A stretch of 64,000 nucleotides of DNA from DATMNR01 sp963702765. Lineage in GTDB: Bacteria > Chloroflexota > Ktedonobacteria > Ktedonobacterales > Ktedonobacteraceae. The number at the start of each line of letters is the position of its first letter. Position 1 is the first letter of the stretch. Shown one piece after another: positions 8,581 through 17,429 of the stretch. The stretch is taken from contig CAVPEB010000027.1 in the NCBI GenBank assembly GCA_963702765.1, forward strand, positions 124,001 to 188,000. Direction: 5' to 3'. Below the pieces are notes generated by a model. That model was given only the letters and a program-made list of their open reading frames with translations. It did not search any database and was not told where the DNA came from. Made by a program: the position numbers and the translations under genes.

Positions 8581-9758
8581 ATGAGTAGCTATCAGGACGA
8601 AGGAAATATATCGGCATAAGTGAATAACTGGATGAGTTAGCTTGTGAATGTGGGTGGCTCTATAGCCAGACTTTGGCTTCATTCTGGCGCACGGTCAGGC
8701 ATAAGGGTATCTGGCTCAAACCCAAGTATCTCATGCGTTGGTATACCTCTAACAAATTTCATGCTTATATGGTGGACGTTTGTGTGTAGGTGTTTTTTGC
8801 TGGTCTCAACAGCTGGTGACAGCGCCGCAAGGAAAACTCACATGCCAAACCTCCGCATAAGCGCAAGCGGTACTTTAGGATTGAGTACAAACACTTGGCG
8901 ATGTCGCTTAAAGATGGGTATGTGCGGCTCTCCAACGGCAAGGGCAATGCGCCGCTCGTGCTTTTATGGCTCTGGGACTTGCCGCAGATGGTGGTCATTC
9001 ATTGGACAGGAACTCAGTATGAGGTTATTGCTACCTATCTGCAAGAGCAGCTCGCCGCGGTGCCACAGGGAGAGTTGGCGGTAGGTATCGACTTAGGCGA
9101 AATCTATATGGCGGTCTCCTATGATGGAATTGGGACCTATTTTCTCAATGGGCGCTTACTGCGTTCAAAGGTCCAATACCGCAATAAGCTGCAAGCGGCG
9201 CTGAATAGCCGTATAGATGGATGTATGAAGAAAGGCAGCAAGCGGCGCAAGAGGGTCATCCTCACCAAGAAGAAGCAACTGAAGAAGATTGAGCACCAAA
9301 TCAGGGATATTGAGCATCAGCAAACAACGCACCTCATCACCACGCTGCATCAAGCAGGCGTGCGAACCATGGTGATTGGCGACGTGCGCGATATCCGAGA
9401 CGACCTGGATGTTGGCAGCAAAACGAACCAGAAACTCCACCAGTGGTTGCACGGCAGTGTCCGGCACAAACTCACCTACAAGGCCGAGCGGCGCGGAATG
9501 GAAGTCGCCTTGCAAGAAGAGTCCTACACGTCTCGCATGTGTCTCAAGTGTGGACACCGGCGCAAGAGCAAGGTGGCTGGGCGCGTGTTTGCTTGCACGA
9601 ACAAGCTGTGCGGCTTCGTCTTTCATCGCGACGGCGTAGGAGCCGCCAACATTCGACAAAAGTATCTGGGCTGCGGCCCAGTAGTTGGCCCTATGGCGCG
9701 GCCCATCGGCATGAGGTATACGCCTAGCGCCGGTGTAGCTCATAGCGAGAAAGGGTAG
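8581..9758 (+). pseudogene. tnpB: TnpB (IS200/IS605-type OrfB), N-terminus decayed
   Basis: The long intact part (8895-9758, 287 aa) encodes the RuvC half of an RNA-guided TnpB nuclease: VGIDLGEIYMAV with the first catalytic Asp, a basic KKGSKRRKRV stretch, VIGDVRDI at RuvC-II, the zinc finger CLKCGHRRKSK with CTNKLCG, and HRDGVGAANIR with the last catalytic Asp. Upstream, recognisable TnpB sequence (ELACECGWLYSQT, ASFWRTVRHKGIW, HAKPPHKRKRYFRIEY) is broken by stops near 8790 and 8823 and a frameshift near 8635. No TnpA is nearby. The RuvC-II position that is Glu in well-studied TnpB is Gly here. The 3' end and following 100 bases would be the place of an omega-RNA. Confidence 0.85.
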
Positions 9759-9863
9759 CTATGAGAAACCAAGAGGACAGAAGGAGGGCCAGAAAGGGGA
9801 ACACGGTTCAGAACCTGTACTGTATACGAACGCATCGAATAGACCGGAAGGACATCACCCACT

Positions 9864-10694
9864 ATGACTACCGAAAATAACTCTCAACCAATTGATCTGA
9901 ATGAAGAAACGCGCAACCTCTGGGATCAGAAAGCCTCATTCTGGGACAATAAAATGGGTGACAACGGCAACGATTTCCAACGACTTCTCGTTGCTCCCGC
10001 GAGTGAACGTCTGCTAAACCTGCGGCTTGGCGAAACTGTGCTCGAGATCGCCTGTGGCAATGGCGTTTTCACCCGTCGCATGGCCCAACTTGGTGTCCGC
10101 GTCATCGCTACTGACTTCAGCGAACAATTTCTTGAACACGCTCGAGCCCGTCACTCTGCATATGCCGATCACATCGAATACCGCTTCCTCGATGCCACCC
10201 GCGAAGAGCAGATTGTCGCACTCGGGAAGCACCGTTTCGATGCTGCTGTATGCAACATGGCTATTATGGACATGGCTGAGATCGACCCGCTAATGCACGG
10301 CATTCGTCAGGTCGTCAAACCTGGTGGACGCTTCGTCTTTTCCCTCACCCATCCTTGTTTCAACAATACTGGTATGGCGTTCTGTGTCGAGGAAGTCACG
10401 CTCAATGGTGAAGTAGTCACTACCTATTCCGTCAAAATCACGAAATATCTGCACTCAGAACCCCAGAAAGGTGTCGGTATGATCGGAGAACCTGTCTCAC
10501 ATTACTACTTCGACCGGTCTTTGCATACAATCTTCAACGCCTGCTTCAATGCCGGACTCTTGCTGGACGGATTGGAAGAACCCGCCTTCAACCATCCTGA
10601 CGACGGTTCGCAGTCCAGCCGCTTGCTCAGTTGGATCAACTATAACGAGATCCCACCTGTGCTGGTAGCTCGCCTTCGCATTCCCGTAAACTGA
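9864..10694 (+). CDS. Class I SAM-dependent methyltransferase
   Basis: A 276-residue methyltransferase with the glycine-rich SAM loop VLEIACGNGVFTRRMA, the acidic post-I residue in VIATDFSEQFLEHA, and the post-IV region AVCNMAIMDMAE leading to VKPGGRFVFSLTHPC. The length and C-terminal DRSLHTIFNACFNAGLLLDGLEEP are like UbiE/BioC-type small-molecule methyltransferases of the Methyltransf_11/25 group. Acceptor unknown. It lies downstream of the TnpB remnant and is convergent with an O-methyltransferase; it has no operon partner. Confidence 0.85.
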   Translation: MTTENNSQPIDLNEETRNLWDQKASFWDNKMGDNGNDFQRLLVAPASERLLNLRLGETVLEIACGNGVFTRRMAQLGVRVIATDFSEQFLEHARARHSAYADHIEYRFLDATREEQIVALGKHRFDAAVCNMAIMDMAEIDPLMHGIRQVVKPGGRFVFSLTHPCFNNTGMAFCVEEVTLNGEVVTTYSVKITKYLHSEPQKGVGMIGEPVSHYYFDRSLHTIFNACFNAGLLLDGLEEPAFNHPDDGSQSSRLLSWINYNEIPPVLVARLRIPVN

Positions 10695-10835
10695 GCTGTA
10701 ATAAATTCACACACAACCAGGAAGCCTGTGCAGATGGCAGAAACCATTCTTTGACTCAACACAGTCTGGCCGCATTGATTTCCTGGGACAACCAGACTCC
10801 ATGAAAGGCTGCTCTCATCCGAAAGGTAGCCTACC

Positions 10836-11855
10836 TCACACGCGCACAGCCTCGATTAAGGAATACGGTGGCAACACAGGAATAAGTTGCGTGAGTTCAA
10901 AGCCTGCTGCATCCAGGAGCGCGCGATACTCGGCCTCGGTGCGTTCTTTGCCACCAGGCGCTACTAGCATTATTACATCGGACTCCAACACAAGCAACGC
11001 CGGCGTCCTGTCGGTCGGGATCACTCGCTCAACCAGCAGCACTTTTCCCTGGGCCTGCATGGCATGGTAGCAGCGTGTAAGAATGGCGATGGTACGCTCA
11101 TCATCCCAATCATGGATCACCCGCGAAAGCAGGTAGGTGTCGTAGTCAGTGGGAACCGCCGTGAAGACATCTCCTCCAATAACCTGGCAACGGTCAGACA
11201 CGCCAGCTTCGTCCAACAGGGGTGACGCTCCCTTCACCACATGAGGCAGATCAAACAATACGCCATGGAGGGTGGGATGGGCCTGCAGGATGGTTGAGAG
11301 CATCTGTCCGTGCCCTCCTCCCACATCGACTAGGGTGCTGCTTGCCGAGAAATCATAGGCACCGGCGACCGTTGGTGCCACGCTTGTGGTCAATTCCGTC
11401 ATGAAATTATTAAAGAGCTGTGCCTCTTCGGGATGCTGCGCATAATAGTCCCAAGTTTTGAGCCCGAAGACATGCTGAAAGGACGGCTCGCCCGTTTCCA
11501 CGCTGTGGAGCAAGGCCCCCCAGACGGGCCAGAAGGGCTTTTCACCGTACGCGAGCGCCATAGTACGCAGAGAGCCAGGGATGCCAGTCTGTAGATAGGC
11601 TCCAAGCGGAGTCAGCGCAAAGGCGTGGGTCTTCCCCTCGGTGAAGAGATCTATGGCGGTGAGCAAGCGTAGGACACGGTACAGCGAGGGGGCATGTGTG
11701 CCCGTAGCCTGCGCCAGTTCCTCGCTACTCCTGGGGCCGTCCTTGAGCAGGTCCGCGATCCCGAGCCTGGCCGCGACATAGATACACTGGGACACCTGAA
11801 AGCTCTGGATAAGCTGCTGCAGGACGAGCGGCGGCGGGAAATCGTTCATGGTCAT
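10836..11855 (-). CDS. O-methyltransferase (family 2, AcrnMT-like)
   Basis: About 339 residues from ATG 11855, which has an AGGAGGA site 6 bases upstream; a longer in-frame extension to 12224 lacks one. The N-terminal dimerisation winged helix (LLKDGPRSSEELAQATG, PSLYRVLRLLTAI) precedes the SAM domain LVDVGGGHGQMLSTIL, then DLPHVV, GGDVFTAVP and the catalytic histidine region LLSRVIHDWDDE. This is the order seen in plant caffeate-type and actinobacterial polyketide O-methyltransferases such as carminomycin and hydroxyneurosporene enzymes. It probably methylates a hydroxyl on a small aromatic or polyketide product. No biosynthetic cluster surrounds it. Confidence 0.88.
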   Translation of the reverse strand: MTMNDFPPPLVLQQLIQSFQVSQCIYVAARLGIADLLKDGPRSSEELAQATGTHAPSLYRVLRLLTAIDLFTEGKTHAFALTPLGAYLQTGIPGSLRTMALAYGEKPFWPVWGALLHSVETGEPSFQHVFGLKTWDYYAQHPEEAQLFNNFMTELTTSVAPTVAGAYDFSASSTLVDVGGGHGQMLSTILQAHPTLHGVLFDLPHVVKGASPLLDEAGVSDRCQVIGGDVFTAVPTDYDTYLLSRVIHDWDDERTIAILTRCYHAMQAQGKVLLVERVIPTDRTPALLVLESDVIMLVAPGGKERTEAEYRALLDAAGFELTQLIPVLPPYSLIEAVRV

Positions 11856-12200
11856 ATCATTCCTCCTCTTATCTTTGATTTTTTCAGCATTCAATGCGTC
11901 ATCTATTTGGGAGTGTACCTGCATGGTCTGGCCGGAGGCATGCGTAACCTTACCCAATTTGGCAGTGTCGGAAGCCATTGCCTTGTCCTGCGCAAACAAA
12001 CACGAGCGCCCCAGGCTATTTGGGCTCCTGATGCGCTCAGGCCACAACTCAATCAGCCCTGCTTGTTGCCACTCACCGACCATCAACTCAAACTTGATTC
12101 GACCAACATTGTGATATACTTGAGAAAATATTCGCTCTGAGCCGCACAGACCACGACAGACAACTTTTTGCATTTCATTTGAAGAAGAGGAGAAACCCGT
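11856..12200. other. Divergent intergenic region
   Basis: This 345-bp spacer separates the divergent O-methyltransferase and esterase genes. The frames across it are low quality and I see no gene. Promoters for both genes must lie here, but I see no strong hexamer pair. Confidence 0.4.
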
Positions 12201-13139
12201 ATGCCGCTCGACCCACAAGTGCAAACCCTTATGGACCAGATGGCAGCCCTCAACGCCCCTCCTATCTACACTCTGACTCCTGAACTGGTGCGTATGGGGA
12301 TAAAAATGCAGTTCGCGAATGCCACTGACGAACCAGAATCGGTAGCCCAGGTCGTAAACAGGACTATTCCAGGGCCCGCTGGCGAGATACCCGTCAGAAT
12401 CTATACCCCGACAGGCAGCGGACCCTTCCCGGCGCTAGTCTTCTTTCACGGTGGCGGTTGGGTGATATGCGATCTGGACACGCATGATAGCTTGTGCCGC
12501 AGCCTGTGCAATGGAGCCAACTGCGTCGTGGTTTCGGTGGACTACCGCCTCGCGCCTGAACACAAATTCCCGGCTGCGCCCGAAGATTGCTACGCCGCGA
12601 CGCATTGGGTGGCCGGACATGCGACAGAGATAAACGCCAATCCTGGCAAGATTGCCATAGGCGGTGATAGCGCAGGCGGCAACCTGACAGCAGTTGTAGC
12701 ACAGATGGTACGTGATAACGGTGGCCCCAGTCTGGCTCTGCAATTGCTAATTTACCCAGCGACGGATTTCACCTTCGATGGTCCATCCATCCACGAAAAT
12801 GGTCAGGACTATTTCCTGACCATCGATGATATGAACTGGTTCATGAACCACTATTTAAACAGCGATGCTGACAAAAAGAATCCGCAGGCATCGCCGTTGC
12901 AGTCTGCCAATCTGCGTGGGCTGCCACCAGCACTGGTGATTACAGGCGAGTATGACCCGCTACGCGACGAGGGTGAAACCTATGGCAAGCGGCTCAAAGA
13001 GGCGGGTGTGCCCGTCACTATCTCCCGCTATAACGGCGTGATTCACGGGTTCCTTAGCCTGGAGCCGCTTACTGATAAAGGAAAACAGGCGAGAGAGGAA
13101 TGTGCTCATGCGTTGCGCGTCGCCTTTGCTACACAATAG
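12201..13139 (+). CDS. Alpha/beta hydrolase, HSL-type carboxylesterase
   Basis: A 312-residue esterase of the hormone-sensitive-lipase group (bacterial family IV). The oxyanion motif HGGGW starts at H83 and the nucleophile is S157 in GDSAGGN. The late YDPLRDEGETY and VIHGF segments supply the catalytic Asp and His. It starts after a clear AGGAGA site. Such enzymes hydrolyse short-chain acyl esters in the cytosol. The length is normal and all catalytic residues are present. It is divergent from the O-methyltransferase and ends in a strong hairpin terminator. Confidence 0.92.
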   Translation: MPLDPQVQTLMDQMAALNAPPIYTLTPELVRMGIKMQFANATDEPESVAQVVNRTIPGPAGEIPVRIYTPTGSGPFPALVFFHGGGWVICDLDTHDSLCRSLCNGANCVVVSVDYRLAPEHKFPAAPEDCYAATHWVAGHATEINANPGKIAIGGDSAGGNLTAVVAQMVRDNGGPSLALQLLIYPATDFTFDGPSIHENGQDYFLTIDDMNWFMNHYLNSDADKKNPQASPLQSANLRGLPPALVITGEYDPLRDEGETYGKRLKEAGVPVTISRYNGVIHGFLSLEPLTDKGKQAREECAHALRVAFATQ

Positions 13140-13155
13140 TATCCGACTGGCTGAA

Positions 13156-13197
13156 AGATAACCAGGCAGACTGCTGATGTAGTCTGCCTGGTTATCT
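13156..13197 (+). terminator. 17-bp perfect hairpin terminator
   Basis: AGATAACCAGGCAGACT pairs perfectly with AGTCTGCCTGGTTATCT around an 8-base loop, 17 bases after the esterase stop. It is a strong stem with a weak T-rich tail. Confidence 0.75.
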
Positions 13198-13204
13198 TAT
13201 GAAC

Positions 13205-13242
13205 CACTCTCACAAGAACTCGTGGCTTTGTAAGTGAGAGTG
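13205..13242. repeat. 9-bp inverted repeat upstream of the PPOX gene
   Basis: CACTCTCAC and GTGAGAGTG are separated by 20 bases and lie 45 bases before the PPOX start. The position fits an operator or a 5' leader hairpin. Confidence 0.4.
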
Positions 13243-13286
13243 AGAAATCAGACTGTGCTATGCTAGTAGCAAAAAAGGGTAAAAGC

Positions 13287-13739
13287 ATGGAAGTATCATC
13301 ATTTTCCGAAATAGAAGCAGAATTCATAGAACGCATTCACCGCATGGTCTGGTGCAATGTCGCAACCATCGACACGCTCAATCGACCTCGCTCGCGCATA
13401 CTTCACCCTCTATGGGAAGGAGCAACTGGCTGGATTACGACACGCCGCAATTTGCACAAAGCCAAACATCTCGCCCATAACCCCTATGTCTCATTAGCTT
13501 ATATCGCCGATCTTGCAAAACCTGTCTACGTCGATTGTAAAACAGAATGGATCGATGATCTCGATCAAAAGCAACGCATCTGGCAACTGTGCAAAGAGAC
13601 ACCACCACCTGTAGGATTTGACCCGGCACCAATTTACGAAAGCCCCGGCCATCCTAACTTTGGATTGTTAAAGCTAACCCCCTGGCGCATCGAACTCTAC
13701 ATTCCACCACCGGACAAACCTCTTGTCTGGCATGCATAG
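13287..13739 (+). CDS. Pyridoxamine 5'-phosphate oxidase-like flavin protein
   Basis: About 150 residues beginning MEVSSFSEIEAEFIERI; an in-frame ATG at 13260 adds nine residues, but AAGGGT sits better before 13287. The split-barrel FMN/F420 fold is indicated by WCNVATIDTLNRPRSRILHPLWEG, then ITTRRNLHKAKHLAHNPYVSLAY, the standard pattern of PPOX-family reductases. These proteins bind FMN or F420 and reduce or oxidise small molecules; general-stress members are common. No neighbour points to a substrate. Confidence 0.82.
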   Translation: MEVSSFSEIEAEFIERIHRMVWCNVATIDTLNRPRSRILHPLWEGATGWITTRRNLHKAKHLAHNPYVSLAYIADLAKPVYVDCKTEWIDDLDQKQRIWQLCKETPPPVGFDPAPIYESPGHPNFGLLKLTPWRIELYIPPPDKPLVWHA

Positions 13740-13866
13740 GTGAGCCTTATTCAATTATCGATTAACACAAAAGTAATGGGAACTTTTTGTGAGTTATTAC
13801 GTCTCTCTCTATAGAGGTGGGCTAAGTACCGTTACAATCCATGATAGCCAGTAAGGAGAGAAATGC

Positions 13867-14373
13867 ATGTTACGAGCAAAGAAGAATTCAAGATCAAGAG
13901 TGAACAGCGCCATTGTAATGTCTACAGCCATGATAATGGCGCTGTTCACGTTTGTATTGGCTGCTTGTGGTTCCAATGTAGGAGGCCTGGGACAGGCGAC
14001 TACCCCTACATCTACTCCCACTTCTCAAGTACAGAAATGTGGCACAGTACATACGCTACATTCTCAAATCGTTTCTATCGATCAAAACACGGCAAAGCAA
14101 ACTGAAAATTGTTTCTGGCAAGCATTTCAACAGTGCCAACCTGCTACCCTTACATATGCAGATAACGAACTTGATGTTGGAACAGTAAATAACTTCGCCT
14201 TGAAGAACACCGGCGGTAAGTGTACCGTATCCGTTGGAGTACAGAAATTCATTGCTCCTCATCCACCTGGAAAACCCACCATGTACACTTGTAGCAGCGT
14301 GAAGCTCCAATCGGATGGACTCTACATTTTTTCCTGTGGTGATGCGGGGACTGTTGTTATACCCTCGAAATAA
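13867..14373 (+). CDS. Lipoprotein of unknown function
   Basis: 168 residues from ATG 13867, with AAGGAG 9 bases upstream; the ATG at 13863 is out of frame. The N-terminus is basic (MLRAKKNSRSR), followed by a hydrophobic stretch and the lipobox LAAC at about residues 31-34, then a Thr/Ser/Pro-rich linker. The mature part has five further cysteines (KCGTVH, NCFWQAFQQC, GKCTVSV, YTCSSV, SCGDAG) that could form disulfides on the cell surface. No family is recognised. A 14-bp inverted repeat lies inside the signal-peptide coding region. Confidence 0.75.
   Translation: MLRAKKNSRSRVNSAIVMSTAMIMALFTFVLAACGSNVGGLGQATTPTSTPTSQVQKCGTVHTLHSQIVSIDQNTAKQTENCFWQAFQQCQPATLTYADNELDVGTVNNFALKNTGGKCTVSVGVQKFIAPHPPGKPTMYTCSSVKLQSDGLYIFSCGDAGTVVIPSK
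13901..13948 (+). repeat. 14-bp perfect inverted repeat inside lipoprotein signal-peptide codons
   Basis: TGAACAGCGCCATT (13901-13914) is perfectly complementary to AATGGCGCTGTTCA (13935-13948) with a 20-base loop. It would fold the early coding mRNA about 35 bases after the start codon. Confidence 0.6.
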
Positions 14374-14414
14374 AGACAGCTAAGAGTTCCTGCCGACTGC
14401 ATTGACTCGTCATT

Positions 14415-14475
14415 GCCACACTTCTTACCAGCCACCCGATTGAATTGCAATCGGGTGGCTGGTAAGAAGTGTGGC
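14415..14475. repeat. 28-bp perfect palindromic hairpin downstream of lipoprotein gene
   Basis: Positions 14415-14442 and 14448-14475 are exact reverse complements around the 5-base loop AATTG; the arms begin GCCACACTTCTTACC. It lies 42 bases after the lipoprotein stop. The stem is far longer than a usual terminator and has no adjacent T run (a T run occurs at 14498-14503), so a palindromic repeat element is as likely as a terminator. Confidence 0.75.
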
Positions 14476-14521
14476 GAAGCATGCCCAAAAGTAAAATTTT
14501 TTCGTGAAGCAAGGCTGGTCC

Positions 14522-14550
14522 TTGACAACAGCGCTTGTCATACGTATACT
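14522..14550 (+). promoter_or_regulatory. Consensus-like sigma-70 promoter with dyad, no gene close downstream
   Basis: TTGACA (14522-14527), a 17-base spacer, then TATACT (14545-14550). TGACAA and TTGTCA (14523-14528 and 14535-14540) form a dyad over the -35 box and spacer. The next annotated start is 420 bases away, so a leader RNA or small RNA may be made here. Confidence 0.55.
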
Positions 14551-14968
14551 CACCATTAAATAGTCTCCTCAAGGCTTAACTGCATCGCATTAATCCTGCT
14601 TACCATAGAGCAATGAAAACATTACAATTGTTCAGGGAGGAGGTGTAACCCTCAAGCCATCTTTCACGAACGTGTATACTTCATCATGGCATCCTTTCGC
14701 TCAAATAATCCTCTCAGACCTGAGGATAGCCAGATAAGTGAGATGGAATGAACACCAAATCGGGTGCTGAGCCGTTCAATCGGCACGTTTGCTGATGTCT
14801 GTTTCAAGTTTCTCAGACTCATTCAATTCATTGTAAGTCGAGAACGTGAACTTCACTGGAAAAATCATATTTACACAATTGGCTTCAGTGGGATGAATTA
14901 TTGTGCATGTTGTACAATCAAATCAACGTCAATACATCAATAAGTGTACTAAAGTAGAGGAGATCTCG
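14551..14968. other. Gene-free stretch before the EXORDIUM-like gene
   Basis: No frame with protein-like composition was found. The stretch contains GGGAGGAGGTG near 14636, which is followed at once by a stop codon. It may be a long leader transcribed from the promoter at 14522. Confidence 0.35.
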
Positions 14969-15943
14969 ATGAACCGCAATATAATTCCCTTCTTTATTTT
15001 GCGTGCGGCAATCGGCGTTTCTATATGTGCAGTAATCGTAGCCTGGTGCTTCAGTCCAGCCCTTGCTGCACAAGTTACTATCAATTCTAAGACCTCCCAC
15101 GGACATACCTTGGGCATCTACAAGGGCCAGAAAATCAAGAGCGCAGGCACGAACCTTGTCTACCAGGGCGGCGCAGTAGAAACTAAACCTCTGGTATACA
15201 TCAGCTGGTGGGGCAAACAATGGAATACAGGATTTTCAACAGGCGGTTATTCCAGCGCCACGGCCCAGGCCTACATCACGAACTTCTTCAGCAATGTCGG
15301 CGGTAGTTCCTGGGATAATATTAACACCCAGTATTGCCAGGGCATCGCGGTCGGCTCAACGAGTTGCGGCAGCGGTGGCACACATATTACAAATCCCACC
15401 GGCCAACTCTCGGGAACGTGGGTAGACACAACCTCGGTACCCACCAGACCCACGCAGTCCCAGATTCAGAACGCAGCTACACGGCTTATGAACCACTTTG
15501 GTGGCTACAATGCCAACGCGACCTATTTCGTCTTCACCCCCCACGGTCACTCGATGAGTGGCTTTGGCACAAGTTGGTGTGCATGGCACGATGAGCCCTC
15601 CTCCGGAACGAACATGGCCTATGCCTACATACCCTACATCCCCGATGCTGGGGCGAGTTGTGGAAAGAATTTCGTCAACAAGACCAATAATAGCTATGGC
15701 AACGGCTACTTTGATGGTTTCTCCATTGTAGGTGGTCATGAATATGCAGAGGCTATGACTGACCCACACCCAGAGCGTAACTCGACAAACTTTGGCTGGA
15801 TCACGAACACTGGCTCGTCAGGCGAGGAAATCGGCGACCTGTGCGCATGGGCTAGCAACTCCACCAATATCACACTTGGCTCGCACTCTTATGCTGTGCA
15901 GCCACTCTGGAGTAACGCTAGTAGCAGTTGCGTGACTTCCTAA
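14969..15943 (+). CDS. Secreted protein with EXORDIUM/phosphate-induced-protein-like metal motif
   Basis: About 324 residues from ATG 14969, which has a GAGGAG site. A signal peptide (ILRAAIGVSICAVIVAWCF to SPALAAQ) predicts export. The mature domain has ISWWGKQW, YITNFFSNVGGSSWDNI, HGHSMSGFGTSWCAWHDE and the signature GGHEYAEAMTDP with a later GEEIGDLCAW. The HE-x-x-E-x-x-T-D-P plus E-x-x-DLC arrangement resembles the C-terminal part of plant EXORDIUM/phosphate-induced protein 1 and bacterial relatives. The histidines and glutamates could bind a metal ion; proteolytic activity is not established for this family. Its own ribosome site and a hairpin after the stop mark it as a single transcript. 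Confidence 0.65.
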   Translation: MNRNIIPFFILRAAIGVSICAVIVAWCFSPALAAQVTINSKTSHGHTLGIYKGQKIKSAGTNLVYQGGAVETKPLVYISWWGKQWNTGFSTGGYSSATAQAYITNFFSNVGGSSWDNINTQYCQGIAVGSTSCGSGGTHITNPTGQLSGTWVDTTSVPTRPTQSQIQNAATRLMNHFGGYNANATYFVFTPHGHSMSGFGTSWCAWHDEPSSGTNMAYAYIPYIPDAGASCGKNFVNKTNNSYGNGYFDGFSIVGGHEYAEAMTDPHPERNSTNFGWITNTGSSGEEIGDLCAWASNSTNITLGSHSYAVQPLWSNASSSCVTS

Positions 15944-15988
15944 TGAGGCATCAGATGAATTCGAACACTAGCTGTTGGTAGAACTAAG

Positions 15989-16035
15989 ACGGAACCGTGG
16001 AGACCCAGGTTGAACGAGGGGCTTCACGGTTCCGT
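15989..16035. terminator. 11-bp hairpin between convergent genes
   Basis: ACGGAACCGTG and CACGGTTCCGT pair perfectly across a 25-base loop between the EXORDIUM-like gene and the convergent SbcD-like gene. It is a likely bidirectional terminator with weak tails. Confidence 0.5.
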
Positions 16036-16080
16036 GAGTATGGTCAGCATGACCACCTCCACTATTCACGAGTTGTTACT

Positions 16081-17412
16081 TTAAGTCTCCAACAACTCTG
16101 CTCGCTTGTCACGTAAAAACTGCGCAATCTGCGCAGGATCATCTTTTTGCAGCGCCATTTGTTTCAGATCGGCCAGCACAACACTCCACTGCTCTTTGTT
16201 AGGCAGATAACGATTATCGCGGCTGACAAGATCCTCGAAGATGTAGCGTTCCAGCTCGTGCCAGACCGAGCGATCACGACCATCGATTTCTCCACCATCG
16301 GGCATGAAGTCTTGATCGTTCGTATTATTATCAATACGCGCAAACAATGGCTGAAAATGGGTCTGTACAATTTCATCCATATATTTCTGGTCTAATAAAT
16401 CAGCATCGAACGCCAGCGTACCCACCAGGTGAATGTGTACAACCGGAGATAACATTTCCTTCTGATATTTAGGGCCTTCACGACGACAGTATTGCTCAAG
16501 ATGCTCATAAACAGCATTTGGTTCGCTCAGTCCATCAACGCGTATCTCGTGGCGCACGAACGGGCGGCGCTTGCTGACAAGATGTGTTGCAAGATGAAAA
16601 CGAGCCTGCTTCTTGGGATCAATAATGCGTTCAGGTTCACTCGTATCAATCTCTACAAAGTAATAACCACGATCCTCCCAGGCAGATTCTTCGGCCCCCC
16701 AAGTCTCGGTTGAGCCAGGATTATACATCCACCCATCAAATTCGTATGGCTTATGCACATGACCCAGTGCCAGGTAATCGACATACTGACGGAGCGGTTG
16801 AAACTGGGCCATCGTGGGAAGCCCCTGAATACGCGGAACCACGCTGTCAACACCTGTATGCATCAAAAGCACCCGGTACTCGATGCCGGCGGCTTCCTCT
16901 TCAGCCCTTGCAGACTCTAACGCCCGAGTTAACCCCTCCATAGTGCGTGTCGTTGCCGCCCCTTGCCAGGGCAAACCATAGACTCGCACGCGACCATTGA
17001 GCAAATCAACATGTGAGCCTAGCATCCTTTCCCTATTCCAGTGTGACAGCACAGGTGTGCCATCTCGCATAACAGGCGCTAGCAGCATCAAATACTCCTG
17101 GTGGCACAGAAATTGCAGCCATGAGATGCCCTCACGATAATAACTACGATCGTGATTGCCCTCAATTGCTATAACCGGAATGCCTTTTTCTTTGAGCTTC
17201 CTTAATCCCTCGATCGCATGGATAAGTGTTTGCGCATCGATAGCACGTTTATTAAACAAATCACCAGCAATGACCACAAAATCGACGTCGCGCTTGGCCG
17301 CGTCATCCATAATATCCCAGAATGCGCGACTAAAATCATTGAAACGTTCGCGCACACCGTATTGTTCATAACCAAGATGTGTATCGGCTAAGTGGATAAA
17401 TGAAGCTTGCAT
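16081..17412 (-). CDS. SbcD/Mre11-like DNA repair exonuclease
   Basis: 443 residues starting MQASFIHLADTHLG after a GGAGAGAG site. Calcineurin-like phosphoesterase motifs occur in order: HLADTHLG, VVIAGDLFNKR, IAIEGNHDRSYY, LLMHTG, and LALGHVHKPYEFDGWMYNPGSTE. The capping domain follows and then a poorly conserved tail ending with QIAQFLRDKRAELLE. Mre11/SbcD proteins are manganese-dependent nucleases that process DNA ends and hairpins with the SbcC/Rad50 ATPase. No SbcC gene is in the window, so the partner must lie elsewhere or the protein works alone. It may be cotranscribed with nothing, as the next gene on the strand is an unrelated membrane protein upstream. Confidence 0.88.
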   Translation of the reverse strand: MQASFIHLADTHLGYEQYGVRERFNDFSRAFWDIMDDAAKRDVDFVVIAGDLFNKRAIDAQTLIHAIEGLRKLKEKGIPVIAIEGNHDRSYYREGISWLQFLCHQEYLMLLAPVMRDGTPVLSHWNRERMLGSHVDLLNGRVRVYGLPWQGAATTRTMEGLTRALESARAEEEAAGIEYRVLLMHTGVDSVVPRIQGLPTMAQFQPLRQYVDYLALGHVHKPYEFDGWMYNPGSTETWGAEESAWEDRGYYFVEIDTSEPERIIDPKKQARFHLATHLVSKRRPFVRHEIRVDGLSEPNAVYEHLEQYCRREGPKYQKEMLSPVVHIHLVGTLAFDADLLDQKYMDEIVQTHFQPLFARIDNNTNDQDFMPDGGEIDGRDRSVWHELERYIFEDLVSRDNRYLPNKEQWSVVLADLKQMALQKDDPAQIAQFLRDKRAELLET

Positions 17413-17429
17413 AACTCTCTCCAGGCTAT

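Noticed and set aside
11856..12224. 120-residue N-terminal extension of the O-methyltransferase
   Set aside because: The extension overlaps the esterase leader, has no ribosome site and is unlike family N-termini; ATG 11855 has AGGAGGA.
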